A stretch of DNA of 64,000 nucleotides from contig JASSKH010000021.1 in the NCBI GenBank assembly GCA_031763025.1, positions 9,605,358 to 9,669,357 on the forward strand, written 5' to 3'. The position numbers were made by a program, and so were the translations under genes. Source of the DNA: Macrocystis pyrifera. Lineage: Eukaryota; Sar; Phaeophyceae; Laminariales; Laminariaceae. Under the pieces are notes generated by a model. That model did no database searches and was not told where the DNA came from. It saw only the letters and a list, made by a program, of their open reading frames with translations. The first letter of the stretch is position 1; each line of letters opens with the position of its first letter. Positions 23,021 to 34,466 of this stretch are shown here, piece after piece.

Positions 23021-24354
23021 CATAACTTGCCTCTTCCCCTGCAAGAAACATTCGTGGTCGTCTGTTCCCATCCATTTCCACCACGAATTACGCAATTAAT
23101 CAAGCAATTTCGAGTTGTACCAAACTTCGAAGGTAATTCCTATATAAATACATGTGTTGTCATAAATCGTGCACAACTCCCATCTATATAACATGAAATA
23201 CGTATAGAATAGTAGTAGGCGTATTACCCAGATGCAAAATTGGGTATCAACTATTCAACTATTAATCAATCGAACTCACAGATCACGTATTTTCATCGTC
23301 TTGCTTATATAATACCTGCCAGGGTCAGTGATATGAAATTGCTGGGCATCACAATTACTTCTGCTAGGAAAAGCTGTGCTGGTGTGTGTGTGTTTCTTCA
23401 CATTAAACCGTTCTTCTACTCGTCGACATCCAGCAAGCCCAGTGTCCGTGCTGATTCTTCACCCTAGAAAGATACGAGCTCTGTGGTCACAGAGTACGAC
23501 ACAGAGATAACACACCGTAATGCATTAATAGCCTACGTAATACCGGTGGTGTTCAGCAGCTGGTTGATGATTTGTTTTATATTCTTTGAAATGAAGGTAA
23601 GTACAAATATTGCCATCTACGAAAAAGAATGAGAATTACCTATTAATAGTGGTGTTGTTTTTTCTCTTCATTTTTTTTAAAGAATCTTCATACTTCATAT
23701 TTTTCCACTCGCAACTGAAAGCAGAGTAGTATCAGAACGCACCACCTGCCACAGGCTCGCCACCACACACAAACAGCACAGAGACCACTCAACTCACGAT
23801 CACACCACCAGTACTGGTGTGGCCCAAAAATATTTCAGGAGACATGCCATCAGGCGGGACGCAAAACGTGCGCTGTCAAGGATGTAGGGCCGAGTATTAC
23901 ACACATTAAAACCTAGTAGTTTGGTGTCAGTCGAAGCATGTCAATGTCAATGCAAAGTTGTTGTCTGTCAAGGGGTGAAAGTGCTGTCTCCTATTAATAA
24001 CATCTTTGGTATAACCGGCAGGATGCCTCTCTCACGGGCGGGGTCGATCGACCAGCAGCGGCACTAGAATCACCACCGCCGCCGCCACCACCTCCACCTC
24101 CACAACCACCAGTAACACAGCGCAAGCACAACCATCAGAACAGCCACCATGAGCACGCAACGCAAGAACAACAGTGCTTGGGGCAGGGGTGGAAGAAATC
24201 AGAAGACGTCGCCCGTGTAGTGGCAGCACTTCTCGGGGCTTGGGCTGCGCGGGTCGAGAAGAAAACGTCCGCGTCGGGACGGCTCTCTTCCCGGAACCAG
24301 CAGTGTGCGGGAATTTTTTCACGTACAACCGCGCCGACCTTGCCGCAGGAAAGA

Positions 24355-24760
24355 AGAAAAATATATTTACCGTCCCGCCCGCCGAAGAAAAAGAGAATTA
24401 CCGTCCCGTCCCGCCGTGGGAAAAATATTTACCGTCCCGTCCCGTCGTGGAAAAAAACATTTACCGTCCCGTCCCGCCGAGGAAAAAAATATTTACCGTC
24501 CGGTCCCGCCGAGGAAAAAAATATTTACGGTCCCGTCCCGCCGAGGAAAAAAATATTTACCGTCCCGTCCCGTCGTGAAAATCAGCCCCGTTGACTTTTA
24601 CCGTCCCGTCCCGTCGAGAAATTTGGCACCCGCTGTCCCGTCCCGTCCCGTCCCGCAAACTTTTTCTATCCTCATTTTACCGTCCCGTCCCGTCCCGTTT
24701 TCATTTTTTTTTTTCCCGCCAAACGAGTAAAATCTGTCCCGTCCCGTCACGATTCTCAGT
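24355..24760 (+). repeat. minisatellite array 2 inside the hAT-like element
   Basis: Same CCGTCCCGTCCCGCCG core with a GAGGAAAAAAATATTTA spacer, in the same orientation as array 1. Confidence 0.85.
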
Positions 24761-24777
24761 CACTGTGATAAGCCTTG

Positions 24778-24785
24778 GATTATAT
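24778..24785. repeat. right 8-bp target-site duplication GATTATAT
   Basis: Identical to 22,627-22,634. Confidence 0.9.
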
Positions 24786-24971
24786 GGCTGTTTAAGGAGG
24801 CTTCGGGGTATCTGGTATCTGGTCCCGTTTTTGATCAGATTTTATCACAATCACGTCTTGTGGGGCCTGTTTGGTGGAAAAAATGTTCCTCCGAGATTTT
24901 ATCACTCATGAAATTCCAGGAAGTGATTTTTTTTTTCAGCCTTTTCTGATCAACTCTGAAAGTGATAAAAT

Positions 24972-25460
24972 TTGCTTTTGCACAAGACCTCGGAGGCATT
25001 GTACAATTTGGTATATGTTACAGAGTGGGCTTATGATGGGTCACGACGCTACATGCTTGGTTACTCTTGTACACAGCTGGGCTCCAGCACTTGTGCATCG
25101 GCCACTACGGAGAGAGAAGGCCTCGATACCTTGGCCACCATCGCGTCCCTTGCGGCCGCCCAACTGCAGCTGCTCGAGGCAAAACAACTTTGGAGACGAA
25201 TAGGACGAGACTACAGCAGTATCAAAACAATCTAACGTTTTTTTTTTTTCTGACTGCGACGGCCGCAAGCAGCTCATGCTCTGCGAGAGCGAGAGCTCCT
25301 TGCTGGTCCAGCGACTAGCAAACCCCTTACGCAGCTTCCCAGGAGGTTCCACGTTCCGTTCCTTCCTTCAAGGAGCTGGTGGTGAAGGTTGATCGCCCAA
25401 CCCGGCGTGAACGACTCGTTCGTGTCGTGGTCCACGTACGTGGAGTTCAAGGAAACTTCA
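24972..25460 (+). CDS. coding-like segments of an unidentified gene
   Basis: Frame 24,972-25,235 includes LDTLATIASLAAAQLQLLEA then KQLWRRIGRDYSS, an amphipathic helix-rich tail with C/G-ending codons and a TAA stop. Two further coding-like stretches follow in other frames: GRKQLMLCESESSLLVQRLA (about 25,258-25,318) and VNDSFVSWSTYVEFKETSR (about 25,406-25,465). They may be exons of one gene or decayed coding DNA. No paired splice sites are convincing and no family is recognised. The segment begins about 190 bp right of the hAT-like insertion, which may have separated it from upstream sequence. Confidence 0.28.
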
Positions 25461-26734
25461 AGATCTCGGTTCTGTTTTTTTTATTCTCCCATGAAATAAA
25501 ACCAAAAACACCATAAGACGGCACAAGGCGCACTGATCTGGTGTGGCTTTTTGCCGCTGGAAAATCCGACTTCCTGCCTTTTTCAATCACTGAAAAAATA
25601 TGCATAAGATCCAGCCATTTTTTATTGGTCGAAACTCACGAACTCCGTCGAGTTAGATTGAGATACGTAGGCCATCCTTTTAACTCGGTCCGTTAATGCT
25701 CTTCTGCTCATCGTTTAGACAATCCAAGTAGTTGCTTTTCCGATGGTTTTACATTTCCCATTTACATATTCAGCTGTTTGAAGGACAAAAAAAAATAGAA
25801 TTATCTCAAAACTGCTATTTCTCGTTCTGGGTGGGCGAACTCGGCAACATCCTGCTTTTATGAGCAACTCATGTTCGGACCAGTTCACGCGAGTATTATT
25901 GGTGGGTACGTTGGTGATGCTCTTACGACGCTGGATATTGTTTTCATTTTCAAAACCGATACGAGCGACAGAAAGTTATGGCTTCCAATGTGATACCCAT
26001 ACGAACTCAAGTAACTGGAAAATATCTCGGCGAGATACTATTAGGTATTAGCACACCGTTATCGCATTTTTGCGAATCGATGCCTGATGTTTTCACACGT
26101 GACTCACCACGCTCATGACCAGGTTGTTTCAAAGGGGGCCATGCTTTTTCCTGACATGGTCGCAGGGATACCAGATAATCAGGAACGCTCGTAATTCCCC
26201 GGGAAAATGAACAAGAAGACATGGTCCCCTCTCGAACCTCTCCGTCAATAGATAAAATAACGGGATGCTAGGTTCAGTTTTTATCTCCCAAAACAGTGTG
26301 CTTTAATTTTCATGTTTTGCTTATCCTCCGAAGTGTGGGGAGGGCCCCTAGGTTCGACTCGACATCTATGGCAGTCCCCTTTCTTAGAGGGTGTAGCGTG
26401 TGGGACACGCCAGGTTTTGGTATAGGATCGGTACGGACTATCTCACGAAACAACCACCAACGATGATGGGAGAGGAAGATAGATGTGTGTGCGAGGCACG
26501 GGCCACGCATTCCAATCTGCAATGACTACGTGTCACGGGACCATGTCATTGCTGACGACATATCTGCTGACGACAACAAATAGTCATGGAATATGGATGA
26601 CCACAGTCGTACAATAAGATATACGGATATCCACGACCTCGGCGAACGGTGGGACCTCCGCGGGACAATACCCATGCGACGGTCTGGTCGAGAACCTGGA
26701 ACCCATAGAAGTGTTATTATGGTGTTTGCGACGT
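25461..26734. other. spacer, no confident gene
   Basis: AT-rich. A minus frame at 26,310-26,522 (KPGVSHTLHPLRKGTAIDVE inside) is protein-like but too short to call. Confidence 0.35.
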
Positions 26735-27471
26735 TCAGGGCAAATTTTATACGTCACGGGACAGCTCACGCCGACTTTAATTGCGCGCCGCGCAATGTAC
26801 TTAAAATCCCTGTTCTGGCAGATACTGGAGCAATGTATAGTAGTCATTCCCATTGTGTAGACCCAACGCGTATGATAATCCTCGGCAGACATCGATCGAC
26901 AAAACCAACGACACCGTCATGAAATCTGAACGGAATGCGCTGGTTAAGGTCTCCGACCCAGCCTAGTGTCAGAGTGCTCACACCTCGGTCGGTAGTATGT
27001 GGCGTGGGTGGGCCAGGCGTCTACTAAAAACAAATTTGGCAGCTGGTGTGTACTAAACAGACGACAAAAACTCTCGATTTCTCTCCGTTGGCACGAAACA
27101 GAACTTTTTGAAAGCTTTGACGAAGAGCATAGGACGCTGCGGCCAACCTCTCGCCCCCTAGACCACGGATTCCAATTATACCTCCCGGGCCATAAGTTAC
27201 ACTCATTGGCCTTGCCCGGTACCAAGCTCGTTGACCGTGGGTGGATTATATGTCGAGATCGAAGGTCAATCGTCGCGTGATTGCGGGTGTGCGAGCTGCG
27301 AGGTGTGTCTTTCTGCTTCTAGTTTGTGTGCGGCGTGATTTCACGTGGGTCCCGTGGTTCCCGTTAATACAGCGATTTTATTGGACGATGGCTCCCGTCG
27401 TTCGCGTTATTTCAGCCATCTGATTGGAAGATAGCTGGCGTCAACTGCCCCGTGTTATTTTAGACTTGCCA
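26735..27471 (+). repeat. dispersed repeat R2, copy 2
   Basis: Near-identical over long stretches to 16,321-17,283, lacking one 231-bp tandem unit and lacking the satellite arms that flank copy 1. Both copies end at GTTATTTTAGACTTGCC. Confidence 0.8.
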
Positions 27472-28450
27472 ACCATTGTGGTTGGGTTTAGCAGCAAATT
27501 TAATGGCCCACCTCCCAGGGATAGGGACAACTTTTTGTCAATTAAAAAATTGCAACCGCGCAACGCGATTTTCTTTAACGTATATGTACTCTGTATTGCA
27601 ACGCATATTTGTGTTTTCAAAGCTAAATTAAAGACAGGAAAATACAGTATTTCCAATAATATGGTCAGGCGTTTCACACAAAAACGGTTTTTTTTTTTTT
27701 TCTGTGTCCCCGGTTTATGGCCGTCAAGGTTGTCTGTCATCGGGTGGAAGTGCCGTCTCCTGACCTAGTTGCTCCGTACAGCAGTTTTTAGTGTCGTCTT
27801 GTTTTCACACACGTATTTCTCTCATTTCTTTTTTTCTCGTTTGGTTTGTGAACAGGACAGTGTCGGACGCATTGTCAATAACTGGAAGGTTGCTGTGGTC
27901 ATTTTAGTACGGAGTATATATGTTTTTGTTCATGTTGTCCGCCCAAGTATGTTATCAAAAGTACGTATTATATGTACCTGGGATGTATCTTACGTACGAT
28001 ACTCGTACCTGAACCAAACCTCACCTCTTCGCAACGGTTCAAAACAATTGTGAAGACCAAACACCACATTCATTCAATACAGTTTGAGTATTGACATGGT
28101 ATTGTCGCTTTGATGTGCTGCAACATCGCACCGGAGAGATTCATGAGGTCGTACAATATAATATATCACCCCGTCCTTAATACTTATTACGGTGGTAGTA
28201 TGTCTTCGTTGCAAGCATTAATTGTGTACATAATATTAAAAGTATCCTTCTTCAAACGGCATACCAGGTCGGGTAGCTTATTTACACGTACAGCAAAGCC
28301 TAAACATCAGTTGCTGGTGGCACAGGCTTGCACTTCGCACGATCACACACATCAAACGGCCGCAGGCTCTCCTCCCCAATTTTCCTCCCCCCAGCTTTCC
28401 CCCCTGTTCTAAAAGACCCTATCCCGCCGCTCCTCTACTGGTACGTGGCA
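27472..28450. other. spacer, no gene seen
   Basis: The only repeat noticed is a short block (GTTGTCTGTCA...GTGGAAGTGCCGTCTCCT, near 27,730-27,765) resembling 23,957-23,993 inside the hAT-like element. Confidence 0.4.
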
Positions 28451-28741
28451 TTAAGACTTGACGGCCCCCGCTATGCGGGCATGCCTGTGCAGCGCTTGGT
28501 ATTCACTTTCTTGCTGACGGTGGTCGCACTCGTGGCACGTCTGTGGTCGCTGCTTCGATTTCTGCTGAGGTGCGGTCACGCAAAGGCCGGCATGATTTTC
28601 GACCGGCCTCCCCTCGACGCTGCCAACATCTATCATCTCTTCATCACTCATGTTCGGCAAGATATCTCCCCCACGACCACCTGCGAAACCCCCCTCCACC
28701 GCGCCAGCACGAGAAGGTTTCGTTTGTGTGTGTGCGTGCAC
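28451..28741 (-). CDS. unassigned reading frame with a C-terminal CxxC/HxH motif (96 aa)
   Basis: ATG-initiated minus frame with strongly coding-like codons. An acidic start region (NMSDEEMIDVGSVEGRP) is followed by QRPQTCHECDHRQQESEYQA and LHRHARIAGAVKS at the C terminus. The Cys-Xaa2-Cys and His-Xaa-His spacing suggests a small zinc-binding knuckle, and tails of this kind are common on transposase-like proteins, so this could be the last exon of a mobile-element or DNA-binding protein. That is inference only. Upstream minus sequence is GT-rich and does not extend the frame. Confidence 0.35.
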   Translation of the reverse strand: MHAHTQTKPSRAGAVEGGFAGGRGGDILPNMSDEEMIDVGSVEGRPVENHAGLCVTAPQQKSKQRPQTCHECDHRQQESEYQALHRHARIAGAVKS

Positions 28742-28954
28742 AGAGCCCGCCTTGGCTGGAATTGGTGTCGTGTGCGTTGAGCGCGGTGGTCAAACATGAC
28801 CCAACAAAATGTTGAATCACACACACTCACACACACAAACAGACAAACTCAAAGCAAGGCACCCTACCCTCGGATCCGAGCCGTTATGAAGAGGCTTTTT
28901 TTCCTTGAAGAAAAGCCAGAAATAAAGGCTCGCGCTGCGCGCTTCGCGCGCCTC

Positions 28955-29035
28955 ATTACAATATTAGGGTTGAGTATCAACTATTTAATCAGTCGAACTC
29001 ACAGCTGACGTATTTAAAAATTATTAAATATTAAA
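28955..29035 (+). repeat. dispersed repeat R3, partial copy
   Basis: Contains GAGTATCAACTATTTAATCA then GTCGAACTCACAGCTGACG, matching the right end of R3 only. Confidence 0.7.
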
Positions 29036-29168
29036 ATTTTGTGGCGTTATCGATATCTCGAGACCGCCAATCGACAGCTGTCAGAGCCTACTATGTTTGC
29101 AGTGTAAAAGGTGACGCTGAGGGAAAATTCTCAGTTTGTAAAACTGAGTCTCAGCTGCGGTAATTGCA

Positions 29169-29171
<3 letters not shown>

Positions 29172-29201
<30 letters not shown>

Positions 29202-29202
29202 T
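29172..29202. repeat. (GTCT)n microsatellite
   Basis: About seven uninterrupted tetranucleotide units. Confidence 0.9.
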
Positions 29203-29299
29203 TCCGCAACGCTGACAGTTTCGAACAATTTCCAATGGCCGATGTATAAGCTCGTTACAATTGATATTCGTACGACGTTTTCGGCCCTTACGGACCTTA

Positions 29300-29536
29300 T
29301 ATACTGAAACATACCATACCACAAGCAAAATTTAGCCATATAATACATCCACGACATCGTACCATGGTACCATACCACAAACGTACCATACCATATATTG
29401 TGTTTTTCCCGTACCATACCGTCAACACATACTATACCACAAACGTTGATTTTCCCATGTCCCCATATACCATACCACCAATATCCCATATTCCCATATA
29501 CCATATTCCCATAAACCATACCAACATATCCCATGT
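29300..29536. repeat. CCATA/ACCAC minisatellite-like tract
   Basis: Irregular repetition of CATACCATACCAC-type and CCCATATACCAT-type words over about 240 bp. Confidence 0.75.
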
Positions 29537-29760
29537 CCCATACCGAGTTGGGGAGACGGCTATACACCAGACCAGGTGCCTGCTACTGCTGTAGTGCCGT
29601 CTTGTTGTGCAAGGGTGGCGATGAATACAAGAGTTGGCTCAGACGCCCATACCGAGTTGGGGAGACGTCTATACACCAGACCAGGTGCCTGCTGCTGCTG
29701 TTGTAGTGCTGTTTTGTTGTGCAAGGGTGGCGATGAATACAAGAGTAAGAGTTGGCTCAG
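29537..29760 (+). repeat. two-copy tandem duplication, 109-bp unit
   Basis: Both copies begin CCCATACCGAGTTGGGGAGA (29,537 and 29,646). They carry CACCAGACCAGGTGCCTGCT and a CTGCTGTAGTG stretch. Near-identical, so recent. Confidence 0.85.
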
Positions 29761-29884
29761 ACGCTTGGGTCCCACGCTCAGTGCAGCGCATTGGCCGCTG
29801 GTGTGCACGAAATAGATGAAAAGCATTAGCTATGAGTACTACTACTGCTGCATCTGTCTCGAATATCAAAAGATGGGTTTTTTT

Positions 29885-31460
29885 TTTCAGGTTTGGGAGG
29901 ATACCGTTGGACGCCGCCGGCAAGCTCTTGCCCCCTAGAGCATGCATCCACCTCATTTCTTCGAGCCCGTCATCTATACTATTTGATCTTGCCCGCCACC
30001 GCGCGGGTTGCCCGTGGGCATAGTCTCTGTCGAGATCGAGGGTCAATCGTGTATCGTCGCACCAGCTGAAATAATGTTTTTTTGGTGTACTTCGCGTTTC
30101 CATTCGCATACTATAGCAGGTTTTTTAGAGTACAACAGGAGTGGGCTACTTTTTGTGTCAGAGCAAAATGATTGACGAGTACTGCTGTACTGCACAGTGC
30201 TGTATCCAAGCAGTATCATAACAGAATGGCAAAAAAAAATGTATTGTGTCTGTCAGTACATCAGTACAACAAACGTCTCGAATGTTGAAAAAAATGTTTT
30301 TTTTTTTTCAGTTTTGGTAGGATACCGTTGGACGCCGCCGGCAAGCTCTTGCCCCCTAGAGCATGCATCCACCTCATTTCTTCGAGCCCGTCATCTATAC
30401 TAGTTGATCTTGCCCGCCACCGCGCGGGTTGTCCGTGGGCTGAGTCTCTGTCGAGATCGAGCGTCTATCGTGTATCGTGGCACGAGCTGGAATAATACTT
30501 TTTTGGTGTACTTCGCATTTCCATTCGCGTACTATACCAGGTATTTACAGCAGTACAACAGGAGTGGGTTACTTTTTGTGCCAGAGCAAAATTATGTACG
30601 AGGGCTACTGTGTCTCGAATGGCAAAAAAAATGCATACTATCGTAAGTATTTACAGCAGCGAAAGGCAAAAAATGGGCTTTTCTTCAGGTTTGGGGGGAT
30701 ACCGTAGGACGCCGCCGGCAGCAGTGGATTACTTTCTACTTTTCGCCTTTATTTGTGTGCGATCGTCATCGTATGTTTCCGTACTCGCATATAATACAAT
30801 GAATAACCCGCCAGTTTAAAGCAGCGCACAGCGCTCATCCATCGTATACAAGAGATTGGTACAGCATACCACGTACGTACTTGCAAATTATTGCACATCG
30901 ACACCCATCTGATCGTTTTCCGAGAAGATCTATTTTTAGAAATTGATAAAAAGTGCATGCCGGAGAGACATCATTTTTGGATAATAAGTGTACCGACGAA
31001 AACACCCTATTCAATTTTCGTTCTGCGCTAATACTCTAGAAGAGTACTGTTGAAAAATTGCATTCTACTACTAAAAAAATGCATACGAACTATCGTCGGT
31101 CTTTTACAACAACAGTAGTTAGTTGATTACTTTCTACTTTTCGCCTTTATTTGTATTTTGCGATCCTCGTCGTATGTATGTCTCGGTACTCGCAAAAAGG
31201 ATGACCCAAGATTGAATACTATCGTAGGTACTTGACAACAGCACAGAGCAGTTAATTGATTACTTTCTAATTTTCGTCCATATTTGTATATTGCGATCCT
31301 CTCGTCGTATGTTTCGGTACTCGCAAAAATAATAGCCCGGCAGTTGAAAAGACGTCAATCTGTCGAATGTGTAACAACACACAACAAAATATTTTGAGGA
31401 TTCCGTAGGACGCCGGCAGCAAGCTCTTGCCCCCCAGAGCATGCATCCACCTCAGTTCTC
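29885..31460 (+). repeat. cluster of local duplications (related to R2)
   Basis: A block running GGACGCCGCCGGCAAGCTCT, TGCCCCCTAGAGCATGCATC and CGAGATCGAG is present at about 29,885-30,150 and 30,308-30,640. Shortened copies lie at 30,686 and 31,385-31,460. A second 85-bp block (GATTACTTTCTA...CGTATGT...GGTACTCGCA) occurs at 30,722, 31,118 and 31,251. The first block is a diverged relative of the part of R2 at 16,940-17,110. No gene seen. Confidence 0.75.
30826..31045 (+). repeat. dispersed repeat family R4, copy 2
   Basis: Matches 8,128-8,345 in block order; see that entry. It lies inside the duplication cluster. Confidence 0.65.
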
Positions 31461-32400
31461 ATTTCGCCAACAACTATTTCGCGGTACAGAGATCTCTAAG
31501 ATCTTGTCAATATGTGGTTTACTTGTTGTAATAAACATCCGACATGTTTTGCTTTGGCCAAGGGAGCGTCATCAGCTTTCTGAATGATTGTTGGAGATCT
31601 CTCCCCGTTCATGTTTCGTTTTTCATTGGCCAACAGTCTTGCATTTAGCCCTGCAGCCTCAATTACATCTCAATGATATCGATGCCATTGTTGTGGTATT
31701 GGTGCGGGTGCTCGTGCCGTCTTCGTGTGCTGCTGCTGGATACATGTCCCCGTCGATTACTATAATAAGTGGTACCTATAGTCAACAAGTAGACGCTCTG
31801 CCTGAGCCAGACACAGAACTCTGGAGTTCCGTCTGTGCTGGTCCCGGCTGGCCTCTCCCGTCACTCTCAACAACTCCACCTGCGACGTTACAAAAAAAGA
31901 GACAAGCAATCTGAGAACAGCGCTCGAATGCATTTTATCGAGGGCAATAACAATCATATATTTCAAGACTAATCGTTAATAGTAAAAATAATAGGAACGG
32001 TGGTAGTAACAGTAGCGGGAGCACCGGAAGTAGTATTTATACTGCTACAGACAACAGGAAATAAATGAAAGAAAACCACGGTCCGAACAGGAAAACATGA
32101 ATGAAAATGCATAATAGTCAAAACATCACCGGGTAAATACGAAACACGATAATCGTTTCTGCACGCCGCGAAACAAGGGGAGGGGGTTTGCAAGTAAACA
32201 TATGAAAACGAGTACTTCAATACGTTACGGTTTTCGAGTAGCAATAGGTAGATAATACAGGGTATTTCTGAACGAAAACCTTGCCTCAAACTTTGAAATA
32301 AGGGATATTTACTACCTGCGTTTGAGTCCAACGAATCGTCAAAGAACCTATAGAATCACACAAAAATAGGTAAAATCAGTCTGGATAATAAAAAACAAAA
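31461..32400. other. spacer, no confident gene
   Basis: A plus frame of 108 codons (31,588-31,914) has weak coding bias; otherwise AT-rich. Confidence 0.35.
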
Positions 32401-33073
32401 TTATGGGCGGCATCGTGAAGCACAGCACGATCGGATTCGTTCGGAATACTGAGGAGAGGCATGCCCGTACATGGCGGCGGCAGCAGCAGCTTGGCAACAG
32501 CAGCAGCAGCTTGGCAACAGCAGCAGCAGCACAGTGATGGTGACGGCAGCGCTGAAGCGGCAACGGGCAGCTTTCCATTTTGGAGTAGCAGCGGCGGCGG
32601 CTTGGTGTGTTGCGTCTCCTTCGCCAAGCGTGCTGTGTATGTCGAATGGTGCGTCATGGTTGCTCAGTCTGGTCGTTCTTTGCGTTATGCTCGGTGCACG
32701 TAGGCAAATCGTTGTCAGGGGTTGGAGCGCAAGTGACATTGGAGCGAACTTAACCCTAATCGTTTCCGTGTTCCGGAAAGCCCCGACCGTTTTGGAAGGA
32801 GTCGTCTTTCCCAGTTCCTTCAGGAAACGTGACATAGATCTTTTTTGTGTGAGTTCTATATTCGCAGACGCTTTAACAGCGGTAAACGTTCTCGACGTGT
32901 CGGGGCTGGAGGAGGTACGGGCAGGAGCGAAAAAGGTCGGAGTATTCACTGTTTACCTCGTACGTAGCGCCGAAATGCTATATACTGCGTGTTCGCTGAC
33001 GAAAAGTATATTTGACGTGTTTAACTGGGGGAACATTTTTCGTCGGCAGAACGGACGGTGTACAAATAATTGA
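32401..33073. other. region open on both strands, possibly coding
   Basis: A plus frame of 200 codons (32,471-33,073) begins with repeat-derived Ala/Gln; a minus frame of 182 codons spans 32,401-32,949. The minus reading (KRSMSRFLKELGKTTPSKTV, AFRNTETIRVKFAPMSLALQ) looks more like a soluble protein, the plus reading like alternating hydrophobic sequence. At most one is real. Neither matches a family I know. The first 70 bases are a GCAG-type repeat. Confidence 0.25.
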
Positions 33074-34079
33074 AAATATCCTCGCCATTTCGTCTCCCCG
33101 AATTGGGAAAGTAAATAATTACCTCTATTTCGAGTAAGATTTCATTTATAGGAATTTACCACCCATCCACCTATGTTGTACGTAAATTCAACCAAAAACA
33201 ACACGATCGGGGGGCACCAGCAATCCTCTTTTTATCCGATGTATTATCCTGTGTCTTACCTGGAATCTACTGTACTAGTAGTTGTATTTTGTACCCTACA
33301 ATATGCCATATACGACAGGGGCTTCCCCGCGGGGAGCTGAAGCCCACCGCTACTTAGCGTATGCCCGCATGTCGACGTATATTCAAAACAGCCACAGTAG
33401 TGGCATTGGTCAAGCATCAACGCGAAAAAAATCGACGATGCTGCCGAGTGGTGTACACGTAAGCGAGGTGACTGCCGATATAAACCTAGTAGGCTGCCTA
33501 ACAGAATGCTACAAAATTTCAAATACGTGTCGTTAAAACCGACCCTTAACTCACGTGATACATTATTCATACATTTTTTTGCGTGATGTAGTGTGCGTAA
33601 TGTCAATGTGGTGGCAGCGATATCTACCGCGACTGGTGCATTGCTGCACCGCTCCTACGCGTGTTGCCGGCCAGTAGACTACGAGCACTGCTGTATTGAT
33701 GCATAGACTGCAGAGCGGGACAAATGTAGCACAGTTTCGCGTTCTGCTACCACTGTACTGCTACTGCTGCCATACTGCAGTACTTTTCAACTACTTTCAC
33801 GTACTTGTATATCGTACTCAACAAGATCCTGCGGCACCACAGCAGTTAGTACGTGGTGGTTGGTCGCACGAAATCATATGTATGAACAACGAAGAATACA
33901 AGAACTTACTACTGCAGGAAAGCGTTCATAAAACAAATGAATCCCCTTGCACCTTCTTAATTGTGCTCATTCAGGGCTTTTTTTATTGTTCCCTCGGTTG
34001 TAAAGCGATTTCAACTCCTCTAGGACCGGTCTAATTTGACCGGGGTCAAGCAACCTTTCTTTCTGTCCCTCCGAGTTGT
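33074..34079. other. spacer, no gene seen
   Basis: Short frames only. Confidence 0.4.
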
Positions 34080-34466
34080 TTGGCGTTGAGCCCGAAACCA
34101 ATGACGAGCCCGCGGGCGCCCGTTTCTAAACCCCGCCAAATGATAACATTGTTTTCTTTCGAGAGGGCTGTTTCACTGTATGCTGGCATACATCCATGCC
34201 GCCGTCTTGAACGTTTTGGATACGTCTGCCCTTTGGCCGGTCGCACGAGCCCTAAATCGGGCCAACGAGCAGGCCCTTTCGAAGAGAGATCGAGGAAGGT
34301 GGACACGGTATCGGAGAAGGCAAACGGGAAGGCTCACCTCGCAGAGATAAAAATACGTCGAGGGGCGCTCTCGGGTTTCCAGCGCAACGACAACAGGGCA
34401 CGCATCTGGATGCCATACGCCTCTAGTCTACAAAAAATGAATCTATTTGTAATGGATTTGGTATAG
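34080..34466 (+). CDS. unassigned reading frame, coding-like (128 codons, no early ATG)
   Basis: Open frame with no ATG at its left end, so if real it is probably an exon. It includes FEERSRKVDTVSEKANGKAH then LAEIKIRRGALSGFQRNDN and ends FVMDLV. Basic and soluble in character, with coding-like codons in the second half. No domain recognised. The opposite strand is open for 86 codons over the first part. Confidence 0.28.
   Translation: MALSPKPMTSPRAPVSKPRQMITLFSFERAVSLYAGIHPCRRLERFGYVCPLAGRTSPKSGQRAGPFEERSRKVDTVSEKANGKAHLAEIKIRRGALSGFQRNDNRARIWMPYASSLQKMNLFVMDLV

Larger units (their letters stand above)
22635..24777. mobile_element. hAT-like non-autonomous DNA transposon, 2,143 bp
   Basis: Terminal inverted repeats CAAGGCTTATCAC(G/A)GT, with 15 of 16 positions matching, are flanked by a perfect 8-bp direct duplication, GATTATAT. 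An 8-bp duplication with CA-starting termini fits the hAT superfamily; KDZ-type elements also give 8 bp and are the alternative. The left subterminal region holds ACGGTAA/GGGACGG motifs, a common place for transposase binding. Two satellite arrays lie inside. No transposase frame is present; the long plus frames at 24,174-24,730 are repeat translations. A fragment of repeat R3 lies near 23,205-23,300. The intact duplication suggests a young insertion. Confidence 0.85.

Noticed and set aside
24174-24730. Three overlapping 134-141-codon plus frames rich in PSRP/VPSR
   Set aside because: Pure translations of the GTCCCGTCCCG minisatellite, with the same peptide recurring in three frames.
22627-24785. 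CRISPR-like array suggested by regularly spaced repeats
   Set aside because: Eukaryotic context, no unique spacers, and the repeats lie within a transposon bounded by inverted repeats and a target duplication.
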